6,315 nt of DNA from assembly GCA_003150515.1 (NCBI GenBank), contig QALW01000004.1, positions 1 to 6,315 on the forward strand, given 5' to 3'. The notes under the pieces are model-generated. The model worked only from the letters and a program-made list of their open reading frames with translations, did no database searches and had not been told where the DNA came from. The translations under genes were made by a program, and so were the position numbers. Numbering within the stretch: position 1 is the stretch's first letter; every line of letters starts with the position of its first letter. This DNA is from Selenomonadales bacterium. GTDB taxonomy: Bacteria; Bacillota; Clostridia; Christensenellales; QALW01. This document shows positions 1 to 6,029 of this stretch, one piece after another.

Positions 1-1766
1 GGCATAACGCCGTCGTCCGCAGCCACCACCAATATAGCGATATCCGTCACCTGAGCGCCCCTGGCGCGCATGGAAGTGAACGCCTCGTGGCCGGGAGTAT
101 CTAAGAAGGTTATGGTTTTGCCGTTATGGCTGACGGTATACGCGCCTATATGCTGAGTTATTCCGCCCGCCTCATGCGCGGTTACGTTAGTGGAGCGAAT
201 CGCGTCCAGAAGGGAAGTCTTGCCGTGGTCAACGTGCCCCATAATGGTAACTACCGGAGGCCGCTCGCAGACATCCTCCTCCGAGCCCTGAACGGCCGCG
301 TCCGTTAAAGTTTCCTCAAATGTCTTGGCAATCTTCTGTTCCAATTCTATGCCGAAATCAGTCGCCACCAGCGCGGCGGTATCATAATCTATTTCGTTGT
401 TTATCGTAGCCATTATGCCCAGCAGGAACAATTTCTTAATAATAGCCGAGGCAGGCTTGCCTAATTTCTCGCTCAAATCCTTAATGCTTATAAGCTCGGC
501 CGTCATTATGGCGTGCTCGATTTTAATGGGCTCCATCTTCTGCTGAGCGCTTTCCTTGCGCTTGGGCTTGCGGCCGCGGACGCGCTCGTCCTCTTCAAAT
601 ACTGCGCCGCGCTGACGGGGAGCGCCCTCTTTTTTATTAAGCCGCTTTTCCTCGTGTTCTCTGGTATACATCTTCTTATTGGGATCATAATTGCTCACCC
701 GGCCCTTTTCTGTGGGCAGAGAAGCGTCGAAGGAGGGAATTTTAAGCCCGCCGGCTCCGCCCTGCCCTTTAGCCGGAGGACGCATGCCTCCCTGAGGGCG
801 AATCCCCTGCCCCTGCGGACGGCCGTTGAAAGAAGCGTTATTCTGGCCCTGAGCGCGGTCTGCGCCCGGAGCGGACTGGGGACGATTATAACCCTGGGGA
901 CGTCCGCCCGGAGCCTGAGGGCGAATCCCCTGCCCCTGCTGCCCTTGAAGCGGGCGCTGGAAATTAGGCCGTCCCTGAGCGTTTTGAGGAGCCTGGGGGC
1001 GGCGCCCCTGAATGGGAGCCCGCGCTCCGCGCTCCGCTTGGTTTTCATTTTTAAAACGCTCTCCGGCAGGATTTTGAGCCGCATTTCGGGCAATATTTTG
1101 CGAAGCGCTGCCCGGATGAGCCTGCGCCGCGCTGCCCGAGGGGGATTGCGACGCGCCGCCAGAAGGAGTTTGCGCCTCTTCGCCAGAAGAAGCTTGCGCC
1201 CCTCTGCCGGAAGGAGTTTGCTCCGCGCTTTGGGCTGCATTTTGCGGAGCGCTTTGAGCTGCCTGCGAAAGTTCGGCGCTCTGAGAAGGAATTGTCCCGC
1301 CTGCGGCAGGCTCCTGCTGAAATGAAGCCTCCCCCTGAGCGGATTTAACCGAATTGGCTTGGGCCGCGGCTTCATGCTGATTAACAGCTTCCGAAGAAAC
1401 CTCCCGGCGCGCGCCTTCCTCCTTTAAATCAGACTGTGCTTGATTAATGGAAGCCTGCATGCCGGCAGGCTCACTCTGCGATTGCGCTGCCTGAGCAGGC
1501 TGCGCCTCTTCCTGAGCGGCAGAGGCCTCCTCCTGCCTGCTGAGCGCTTCTTTTTCCAGCCTCTCCTGCTCCTCGCGAGCCGCCTGCAATCTCTTCTGCT
1601 CGGCGCGTTCGCGCTGCGCCTGCATAATTTTCTGACGCAAAAGCTCCTCGTTATTGTTCATTAAAACCTGCAGAGATTGAATATCCCTCTGCGCATCGGC
1701 CAGCCTGGCGGTTATGCTTCCCGCAGCTTTTTGAATATCCTCGGCAAGCGCCTGATTTTTACTCAT
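1..1766 (-). CDS. infB: Translation initiation factor IF2, N-terminal 588 residues (C-terminus beyond left edge)
   Basis: IF2 is the GTPase that places initiator fMet-tRNA on the 30S subunit and promotes subunit joining. The ATG at 1766-1764 lies 2 nt after the ylxQ stop, with a GGGGG run about 12 nt upstream inside ylxQ. Residues 1-50 are helical, and about 45-85 is a charged E/Q/R stretch that is probably coiled coil. About 85-400 is A/Q/P/G/R-rich low-complexity linker with repeats. An IF2_N-type module follows at about 417-470 (MTAELISIKDLSEKLGKPAS). The GTPase core then begins: G1 P-loop GHVDHGKT at 510-517, the GGITQHIGAY switch, and G3 DTPGHEAF from 556. The 46-residue G1-G3 spacing matches E. 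coli IF2. The window ends before the NKxD motif and domains II-IV. A P-loop at 510 is far later than in B. subtilis IF2, so the full protein is inferred to be about 1000 residues. The frame stays open over all 588 codons. Confidence 0.97.
   Translation of the reverse strand, partial: MSKNQALAEDIQKAAGSITARLADAQRDIQSLQVLMNNNEELLRQKIMQAQRERAEQKRLQAAREEQERLEKEALSRQEEASAAQEEAQPAQAAQSQSEPAGMQASINQAQSDLKEEGARREVSSEAVNQHEAAAQANSVKSAQGEASFQQEPAAGGTIPSQSAELSQAAQSAPQNAAQSAEQTPSGRGAQASSGEEAQTPSGGASQSPSGSAAQAHPGSASQNIARNAAQNPAGERFKNENQAERGARAPIQGRRPQAPQNAQGRPNFQRPLQGQQGQGIRPQAPGGRPQGYNRPQSAPGADRAQGQNNASFNGRPQGQGIRPQGGMRPPAKGQGGAGGLKIPSFDASLPTEKGRVSNYDPNKKMYTREHEEKRLNKKEGAPRQRGAVFEEDERVRGRKPKRKESAQQKMEPIKIEHAIMTAELISIKDLSEKLGKPASAIIKKLFLLGIMATINNEIDYDTAALVATDFGIELEQKIAKTFEETLTDAAVQGSEEDVCERPPVVTIMGHVDHGKTSLLDAIRSTNVTAHEAGGITQHIGAYTVSHNGKTITFLDTPGHEAFTSMRARGAQVTDIAILVVAADDGVM
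791..939. repeat. Exact 26-bp direct repeat pair within infB (791-816 and 914-939)
   Basis: The two 26-bp copies are identical and 123 bp apart, which is 41 codons, so both are read in the same frame. Each encodes QGQGIRPQ (residues 318-325 and 277-284). The segment between and around them is R/P/Q/G-rich. Recombination between the copies would remove exactly 41 codons without a frameshift. Confidence 0.88.
1104..1223 (-). repeat. Five tandem imperfect 8-residue repeats within infB
   Basis: IF2 residues 182-221 read as EQTPSGRG, AQASSGEE, AQTPSGGA, SQSPSGSA and AQAHPGSA, that is, five 24-nt units with a consensus close to AQxPSGxA. They lie in the low-complexity linker between the N-terminal helical segment and the IF2_N module. 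They look like slippage-derived flexible linker rather than a folded domain. Confidence 0.8.
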
Positions 1767-1768
1767 TA

Positions 1769-2101
1769 TTATAACGCACCCCCAAAATTGTTCAAGGTAT
1801 TAATTCTTTTATTTATAGCGTCGGCAAAGCCGGCGTCGTTTATTGAAACAGCTATGCACGCGGGCTTGCCCACGGCTTCGCCCAATTGATCGGTATCCAG
1901 AATCAGGCAGCTTATTCCCAGCCTGGACGCGGCGGCAATATATTCCTTTTGAGCGTTTTCCGAGCTGCGGGCGGCCAAAAGCACCATTACGGCTTTCTTC
2001 TTTTTGAGCGCCTCGCTTACTGCGACGGAGCCTGCCGACGCCTTGCCCGCCGCGCGGGCCAATCCTATAAGAGAAAGCAGCCTGGAATCTGTTTTAATCA
2101 C
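1769..2101 (-). CDS. ylxQ: YlxQ, L7Ae/L30e-family RNA-binding protein, 110 aa
   Basis: This is a small protein of the L7Ae/L30e/S12e fold, often annotated as a ribosomal L7Ae-like protein. The family binds kink-turn-like RNA, but the exact role of YlxQ is not settled. Visible family features are the N-terminal LLSLIGLARAAGK (8-20), a basic KKKK stretch at 33-36, the VMVLLAARSSENAQK strand-helix (38-52), and LGEAVGKP followed by a GFADAI helix near the C-terminus (73-96). The start is GTG at 2101-2099, with GGAG 10 nt upstream. It overlaps the ylxR stop by 8 nt, which suggests translational coupling. The stop is 2 nt before the infB start. Position between ylxR and infB is the standard Bacillota arrangement and supports the call. 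Confidence 0.93.
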   Translation of the reverse strand: MIKTDSRLLSLIGLARAAGKASAGSVAVSEALKKKKAVMVLLAARSSENAQKEYIAAASRLGISCLILDTDQLGEAVGKPACIAVSINDAGFADAINKRINTLNNFGGAL

Positions 2102-2363
2102 CCTTATTCAGCTCCTCTTTGATTAAAGCCAGCGTTTCCTCCTCAACGGGCGCGTCAAAGGCCCGTGTAAGCGCTTTGGTTTTTATGCACGCCTCCAGGC
2201 AGGCCTCCCTTGGGCAGATATATGCTCCTCTGCCGGGCGCCTTGCCCGTCTTGTCCAAATTTACAACGCCTTCCTTATTGCGCACGATTCTTACCAATTC
2301 GCGCTTAGGCTTCATTTCCCTGCATCCCAGGCACATGCGCATGGGCACTTTTTTAGTCTTCAA
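2094..2363 (-). CDS. ylxR: YlxR family RNA-binding protein (DUF448), 89 aa, TTG start
   Basis: YlxR is a small basic protein that always travels with nusA and infB. In B. subtilis it has been reported to bind RNase P RNA and modulate RNase P (named RnpM); the same role here is inferred. Family motifs are RMCLGC at 9-14, the RELVRIVR strand (21-28), NLD at 35-37, GRGAYIC (44-50) and a C-terminal helix with CLEACIKTKALTRAF. I chose the TTG at 2363-2361 because GGAGGG lies 7 nt upstream and the protein then begins MKTKKVPMR, the usual family N-terminus. The frame stays open further upstream to a TTG at 2414, but that would add 17 atypical residues, has no good ribosome site, and starts inside a hairpin loop. 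The gene overlaps ylxQ by 8 nt. Confidence 0.93.
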   Translation of the reverse strand: MKTKKVPMRMCLGCREMKPKRELVRIVRNKEGVVNLDKTGKAPGRGAYICPREACLEACIKTKALTRAFDAPVEEETLALIKEELNKGD

Positions 2364-2370
2364 ACGCTTT

Positions 2371-2376
2371 CCCTCC
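2371..2376 (-). promoter_or_regulatory. Shine-Dalgarno GGAGGG of ylxR
   Basis: On the minus strand GGAGGG sits 7 nt before the TTG at 2363. It decides the start of ylxR: no ATG exists at the family's usual N-terminus, and the first in-frame ATG is seven codons in, inside the conserved KVPMR segment. Confidence 0.8.
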
Positions 2377-2397
2377 GAATAATAATTCCGAGCCTTT

Positions 2398-2419
2398 AAA
2401 AACGCGCGGCACAAGCCGC
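2398..2419 (-). other. Small GC hairpin with U5 run in the nusA-ylxR gap
   Basis: In the 87-nt gap between nusA and ylxR the minus-strand RNA can form a 5-bp all-GC stem, GCGGC/GCCGC (2419-2415 with 2410-2406). It has a UUGU loop and is followed by GCG and then UUUUU (2402-2398). It resembles a weak intrinsic terminator or an RNA-processing or stability element that could lower expression of ylxR-ylxQ-infB relative to rimP-nusA. The stem is short and three nucleotides separate it from the U-run, so any termination would be partial. Function is inferred from shape only. Confidence 0.35.
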
Positions 2420-2450
2420 CTCAAAACAAGATGCCGCTCAGCCCCGGGCG

Positions 2451-3611
2451 TTAAATTTCCGCAGGATCAGGCTGAGCGTCCGCCGCTTCCTCCGCCCTTT
2501 CTTGCATATCCGGAATTTCAAACTGCTCGTTATAACCGTTTTCCTCGGGCAATTCAAACGCCTGAGCGTCAAACTGCTCTTCCAGCTGGCTCTGGCATTT
2601 TATATCTATTTTCCAGCCCGTAAGCCGCGCGGTAAGCCTGGCGTTCTGGCCCTCCTTGCCAATGGCTAAAGAAAGCTGATTATCAGGCACCACCACCCGC
2701 GCCACCTTTTCCTGCTCGTTGGCGTTGACCATTATAACCCTGGCCGGACTGAGAGCGTTGGCTATATATTCCGCCGGATCGGGGCTCCATTTAATTACGT
2801 CTATTTTCTCATCATTGAGCTCGCTTACAATCTGGGACACCCTCGCTCCCTTGGCGCCCACGCAGGCGCCCAAAGGATCCACTGCCGGATCTTCCGAGGT
2901 TACGGCGATTTTGGCGCGGCTGCCCGGCTCGCGGGCTATGGAAACTATGCGTACAATGCCGCTTTGAATTTCAGGGGATTCCAATTCAAAGAGACGTTTA
3001 ATAAGCTGGGGATGAGAACGGGAAACCGTTACCTGAAGCCCTTTAAGACCCCGGCGCACATCCACAACATATACCTTTATGCGCTCTCCCACCTTATACG
3101 TCTCGCCCGGAATCTGTTCCTTGGGAGGAAGCACGCCCTCCGTCCTGCCCAATTCCACAAAGACATAATCATTTTCCACTCTATGCACAAACGCAGTCAG
3201 CAATTCGTTCTGCTTATCCGCATATTCATCATATATGGCGCCCTTTTCCGCCTCGCGCAGGCGCTGAGTGATAACCTGGCGCGCGGTCTGCGCCCCTATG
3301 CGGCCGAAATCCCTGGGAGTATCCTCAAACTGTATGCGGTCGCCGATTTCATAGCGCGGATCAATCTCCTGCGCCTCCTCCAGCGAAAGCTCAGTTTCCA
3401 GATTGTGCAGCCTTTCCACCACCGTTTTAACTATATAAATATGCACGTCTCCAGTTTCCCTGTCCATGCGGGCTATTATTTCTCCTTCAAAGCCTTTAGC
3501 CTTTTTATAGGCGGAAACCATGGCCAGCTCTATGGACTCTATAAGCATTTCGGCGCTTATTCCCTTTTCCTTTTCCAGCGCCTCCAGCGCTTCTATAAGA
3601 CCAGCGTTCAT
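2451..3611 (-). CDS. nusA: Transcription termination/antitermination factor NusA, 386 aa
   Basis: NusA binds RNA polymerase near the RNA exit channel, stimulates pausing and hairpin-dependent termination, and takes part in rRNA antitermination. Domains in order are: the RNAP-binding N-terminal domain (about 1-125, with the conserved DFGRIGAQTARQVITQRLREAE at 101-122), S1 (about 134-200), KH1 with GACVGAKG (248-255) and ELNDEKIDV (264-272), and KH2 with LAIGKEGQNARLTARLTGWKIDIK (315-338). A 48-residue acidic tail follows (about 339-386). It lacks the C-terminal acidic repeats of the longer proteobacterial NusA, as is usual in Bacillota. The ATG at 3611 has GGAGG 6 nt upstream and lies 15 nt after the rimP stop. 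The leader terminator upstream of rimP suggests that NusA may regulate its own operon. Confidence 0.97.
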   Translation of the reverse strand: MNAGLIEALEALEKEKGISAEMLIESIELAMVSAYKKAKGFEGEIIARMDRETGDVHIYIVKTVVERLHNLETELSLEEAQEIDPRYEIGDRIQFEDTPRDFGRIGAQTARQVITQRLREAEKGAIYDEYADKQNELLTAFVHRVENDYVFVELGRTEGVLPPKEQIPGETYKVGERIKVYVVDVRRGLKGLQVTVSRSHPQLIKRLFELESPEIQSGIVRIVSIAREPGSRAKIAVTSEDPAVDPLGACVGAKGARVSQIVSELNDEKIDVIKWSPDPAEYIANALSPARVIMVNANEQEKVARVVVPDNQLSLAIGKEGQNARLTARLTGWKIDIKCQSQLEEQFDAQAFELPEENGYNEQFEIPDMQERAEEAADAQPDPAEI

Positions 3612-3626
3612 TTTTATCCTCCATAT

Positions 3627-4085
3627 TCACGGACCGATATACGGCCTTATTGTTTTTATCTCCGCACGGGCAAGCTCATATTTTTCCTTCCTGCCCTCTA
3701 TTATAACCATACTTGAGTCAAAAGCAAGCAGGGTACCGGTAAATTTTTTCTTTTTTCCCTTTTGGGGAGAATTTAATTCCGCCTGAACAGGCCTGCCTAT
3801 ATTTCGTTCAAAATCCCTTTGATTCTGAAACGGCCTCTCTCCCGGAGAGGAAACGCAAAGACAATACTGCGCGCCGCCCGTCGGATCATTTTCATCCAAA
3901 ACAGGCTCAATCGCCCTGCTGACGCGTTCGCAGTCGTCTATATTCACGCCCTGCTCGCTGTATATATAATATGTCAGGCACATCAGGCCGTCCTCCCGGC
4001 CGTAATCCACCCCCACCCATTCAAAGCCCATGCTTTCAATAACAGGACGGGCGCAGTTCTCCGCTTTTTTTAAAATATCGGGCAA
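3627..4085 (-). CDS. rimP: Ribosome maturation factor RimP, 152 aa, TTG start
   Basis: RimP (YlxS in Bacillus) binds the 30S subunit and helps its late assembly in the cytoplasm. The N-terminal alpha/beta domain spans about 1-85 and includes GFEWVGVDYGRE (20-31), NIDDCERVSRAIEPVLDEND (48-67) and the signature VSSPGERPF (78-86). The C-terminal SH3-like domain (about 90-152) has DFERNIGRPV, the basic KGKKKKFTG turn (109-117) and a final AEIKTIRPYI strand. The length is normal for the family. The start is TTG at 4085-4083: AAGGGGG lies 6 nt upstream and the family N-terminus aligns from here, with no nearby in-frame ATG. It is the first gene of the rimP-nusA-ylxR-ylxQ-infB operon and follows a leader containing an intrinsic terminator. 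Confidence 0.95.
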   Translation of the reverse strand: MPDILKKAENCARPVIESMGFEWVGVDYGREDGLMCLTYYIYSEQGVNIDDCERVSRAIEPVLDENDPTGGAQYCLCVSSPGERPFQNQRDFERNIGRPVQAELNSPQKGKKKKFTGTLLAFDSSMVIIEGRKEKYELARAEIKTIRPYIGP

Positions 4086-4091
4086 ATTATT

Positions 4092-4098
4092 CCCCCTT
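4092..4098 (-). promoter_or_regulatory. Shine-Dalgarno AAGGGGG of rimP
   Basis: This strong purine-rich site lies 6 nt before the TTG start of rimP, with one base between it and the U-tract of the leader terminator. It fixes the TTG as the start. Because it abuts the terminator, folding of the leader could affect both transcription through this point and ribosome access. Confidence 0.8.
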
Positions 4099-4099
4099 C

Positions 4100-4133
4100 A
4101 AAAAACAAGAGTGGGATAAATAAGCCCACTCTC
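4100..4133 (-). terminator. Intrinsic terminator inside the rimP operon leader (attenuator)
   Basis: The minus-strand RNA forms an 8-bp perfect stem, AGAGUGGG/CCCACUCU (4132-4125 with 4115-4108), closed below by a possible G-U pair (4133 with 4107), with a 9-nt loop. It is followed by UGUUUUUU (4107-4100). The U-tract is interrupted at its second base. It lies between the operon promoter and the rimP start, so it can only act as an attenuator on that transcript, although it could also stop read-through from the membrane-protein gene upstream. On the plus strand the hairpin has no T-run, so it is directional. Confidence 0.82.
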
Positions 4134-4196
4134 AGATAAATATCTGAAACTACCGCTTGACGGCACAGAATAAGCCTTGTTTACCGTCTCAAGCAG

Positions 4197-4225
4197 ATAA
4201 TAACACAATTTAATTAATAACGCAA
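4197..4225 (-). promoter_or_regulatory. Sigma-A/sigma-70-type promoter of the rimP operon
   Basis: On the minus strand a -35 TTGCGT (4225-4220) and a -10 TATTAT (4202-4197) are separated by exactly 17 nt, with an AT-rich spacer and an AT-rich stretch upstream. Transcription would start near 4190. The -35 box lies within a small palindrome, AACGC-TT-GCGTT (4230-4219). This could be coincidental or an operator. Confidence 0.75.
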
Positions 4226-4288
4226 GCGTTTGAAGCGCTTTTTGATTAAAGATTTTCTTCGCCCCGCCTCAGCCCGCATTGCATAGAA

Positions 4289-5857
4289 TTAATCCGTCTC
4301 AGCGGCGGAATCCTCTTTTTTCTCCTCAAGCTCCGAACAAAAGCCCGGCGTTTTTTCCTCCAGGCCCGCCTCTTCGCCCGCAGCGGGCGCGCCCTGAACG
4401 GAAGCGCAGTCTATCTCTTTCATCATAAAGCCCGCAAGCAGCCAGAATATAACGGAGGTGCAGGTGCATTTATAGAATAAATCCGAATCAAAGAAAACAG
4501 AGACCACTATAACGGCCAGCAGAGTAAAGAGCAGCACTTCAAAAAGCTCGGTTTTCTTGCTGCGTATAAAATGCCTGAGGGTTGTATAAGCATAAAGCGC
4601 CAGAAAAGCGCCCATAGCCAGAAGGCCAAGCAGGCCCGTGCCCGCCGCCAAGGCCACATATCCGTTATGCGTGTCGTATATGCGGTCCAGCGAATAGGAA
4701 AGAGGATATTTATCCCGTATATAGCTGACGATAAATATATCGGGAAATTCCTGCTTGATTATTTTCATATAAGCGCCCGGCGAAAAACCCAGCAGCGCCG
4801 GCTTAACGCCCGAAAACACGCAGTTGAAATAATCCTTCCAGATACTGAAGCGATTATTTGAAACGTCTCCGTGCACATCCGGCCTTGTTAGTATATCGTC
4901 TATGACCGCATCCGACACATCCTCATCCGGCAATCCGGGCTGAGGCTGATTTGTTTCATCTTGAACCGTTCCTGCCCATGAGGGGATTTTAACCAGCAGC
5001 TTTTCGGCGCTGGCATAAGCGCCAAGAAAAACCACCGCGCAGGCAACAGACGCAGCGGCCGCGCAAAGCGCCTTTCCCCATTTTTTGAAATTTATTTTAC
5101 GGGAATTTATAACATTGCGCGCGCATACGGCCGCGCAAAGTATAATTCCAATAATCAAGGCTACCAGAACGCTTCGGGTGCCGCTTAAAACGACATATAT
5201 AAAGAACAGCAGGGCCTGAAGCGCAAACAGCGCCTTGAGCCATTTTTTCCTGGATTTCACCGCGCTGTAAACCGAACCTACGCCCAGCAGCGAGATTAAC
5301 AGGCTTGCAAAATAAATGCTTCCGAACACTCCGAAGAGACGCCCTTCCTGGAAGCCCTGCCTGCAATTCCCTCCGTCCACCTGCACAACATAGGACGTCT
5401 GCATTACATATTGATATAACGATGCTATAACAGCTACTGTAAAAACCGCCGAAACTATTATAAACATATCGCGCAGATATGCCCTTAGGCGTTCCCTGTC
5501 CATTCTGAGATAGAACGAATATATGAGAAACATCTGCACTACCTGCCAGACTATAACTTTAGCGTTATCCACCCAGCCGTAATTTATATAAACGAGGGAA
5601 GAGAGCCCCATTACCGCCACGGCCGCAATTAAAAAAACGCTGTATTTGCTCTTTACCGCCGTTCTTTCAATAAAAATATCCACAGCCAGGAAAGCAAAGC
5701 CCAGCACGGCTAAGACGGAAGAAATCGCATCCAGGCCGGTATTGCATAAAAACACGCGGACGGGCACTATCTGCCATAGCGTTTGATAAAGCAATACAGC
5801 CGAAATATATATCTTAACGAACGCGGACGCCCATTTTTTTAACTGAGTTATATTCAT
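4289..5857 (-). CDS. O-antigen ligase/Wzy family polytopic membrane protein, 522 aa
   Basis: About 12 hydrophobic segments are visible, at roughly 13-30, 43-63, 72-90, 98-117, 130-150, 176-196, 208-225, 229-246, 262-282, 400-424, 437-455 and 463-478. One large hydrophilic loop of about 115 residues (283-397) precedes the last three. This topology, together with LSGTRSVLVALI (224-235), the loop motif NRFSIWKDY...LGFSPGAY (335-363) and DTHNGYVALAAGTGLLGLL (395-413, with H397), matches the O-antigen ligase/polymerase superfamily (PF04932). Those enzymes transfer or polymerise lipid-linked glycans on the outer face of the membrane. In a Bacillota cell the substrate would be a capsular, exo- or wall polysaccharide; which one cannot be read here, so no gene symbol is given. 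A cytoplasmic acidic tail of about 40 residues (482-522) is unusual. ATG 5857 has GGAG 8 nt upstream. No glycan genes lie beside it in the window and no clear terminator follows it. Confidence 0.85.
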   Translation of the reverse strand: MNITQLKKWASAFVKIYISAVLLYQTLWQIVPVRVFLCNTGLDAISSVLAVLGFAFLAVDIFIERTAVKSKYSVFLIAAVAVMGLSSLVYINYGWVDNAKVIVWQVVQMFLIYSFYLRMDRERLRAYLRDMFIIVSAVFTVAVIASLYQYVMQTSYVVQVDGGNCRQGFQEGRLFGVFGSIYFASLLISLLGVGSVYSAVKSRKKWLKALFALQALLFFIYVVLSGTRSVLVALIIGIILCAAVCARNVINSRKINFKKWGKALCAAAASVACAVVFLGAYASAEKLLVKIPSWAGTVQDETNQPQPGLPDEDVSDAVIDDILTRPDVHGDVSNNRFSIWKDYFNCVFSGVKPALLGFSPGAYMKIIKQEFPDIFIVSYIRDKYPLSYSLDRIYDTHNGYVALAAGTGLLGLLAMGAFLALYAYTTLRHFIRSKKTELFEVLLFTLLAVIVVSVFFDSDLFYKCTCTSVIFWLLAGFMMKEIDCASVQGAPAAGEEAGLEEKTPGFCSELEEKKEDSAAETD

Positions 5858-5946
5858 TGCAGTTTCTCCAAAACATAGTAATCAGGCACGCGCAAAAACG
5901 CATTAAAATCTAACTGCCCATAATATATTATATTTGCTATTTGAAT

Positions 5947-5975
5947 ATTATACTCGAATTATAAATATTTGAAAA
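5947..5975 (-). promoter_or_regulatory. Predicted sigma-A-type promoter of the membrane-protein gene
   Basis: On the minus strand a consensus -10 TATAAT (5952-5947) lies 17 nt from TTTTCA (5975-5970), which matches the -35 consensus at 4 of 6 bases. Transcription would start near 5940, giving an untranslated leader of about 83 nt before the ATG at 5857. The surrounding DNA is very AT-rich, so chance matches are easy. A second TATAAT at 5932-5927 lacks a good -35. Confidence 0.55.
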
Positions 5976-6029
5976 GCATTTTGAAACTTATGCGCCTGTG
6001 GCTGCAAAATATTGATTAATATTTAGATA

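Larger units (their letters stand above)
4086..4190 (-). promoter_or_regulatory. Structured 5' leader of the rimP-nusA-infB operon
   Basis: The leader runs about 105 nt from the predicted transcription start (near 4190) to the rimP start codon. Hairpin 1 pairs GACGG (4188-4184) with CCGUC (4163-4159), with a partial inner ACA/UGU helix. An alternative register, CUUGA/UCAAG plus CGG/CCG, needs transcription to start slightly upstream. Hairpin 2 pairs UCAGAUA (4147-4141) with UAUCUGA (4138-4132). The terminator hairpin follows at once and shares bases 4132-4133 with hairpin 2. GGCUUAUU occurs twice, in the loop region of hairpin 1 (4176-4169) and across the terminator 5' arm and loop (4126-4119). 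In B. subtilis the orthologous operon is reported to be controlled by a NusA-dependent terminator in its leader; the same is inferred here. I recognise no ligand-riboswitch signature. Confidence 0.65.

Noticed and set aside
513..1325. Long open frame of 270 codons on the plus strand
   Set aside because: It is the exact antisense register of the Q/A/P/G/R-rich linker of infB, which rarely produces antisense stops. The product is Leu/Arg/Ser/Ala-rich with no recognisable domain or ribosome site.
695..1375. Open frame of 226 codons on the minus strand in another register of infB
   Set aside because: It is an off-frame shadow of the same low-complexity DNA, extremely Arg/Leu/Lys-rich. IF2 motifs upstream and downstream (M421, P-loop 510, G3 556) all fall in the frame of the ATG at 1766.
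1453..1470. Inverted repeat GCCTGC...GCAGGC inside infB
   Set aside because: A 6-bp stem within coding sequence, with no U-run and no relation to a gene boundary, fits chance in Ala/Gly/Gln-rich codons.
1495..1507. 13-nt match between infB and the third hairpin of the palindrome (6115-6127)
   Set aside because: GCAGGCTGCGCCT occurs in both, but 13 nt in GC-rich DNA using common codons is weak evidence, and the flanks do not match. I treat it as chance.
2964..3716. Plus-strand open frame of 250 codons opposite nusA and the end of rimP
   Set aside because: It is antisense to well-supported NusA domains, has no ribosome site or promoter, and its translation resembles no family.
4219..4240. Plus-strand terminator-like sequence (AAGCG...CGCTTTTTG) near the rimP promoter
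   Set aside because: The stem is only 5 bp and there is no plus-strand gene here to terminate. The palindromic AAGCGCTT and AACGCTTGCGTT are noted with the promoter instead.
5097..5366. Minus-strand open frame of 89 codons inside the membrane-protein gene
   Set aside because: It is an out-of-frame shadow of the polytopic membrane protein, whose hydrophobic segments continue unbroken across this region.
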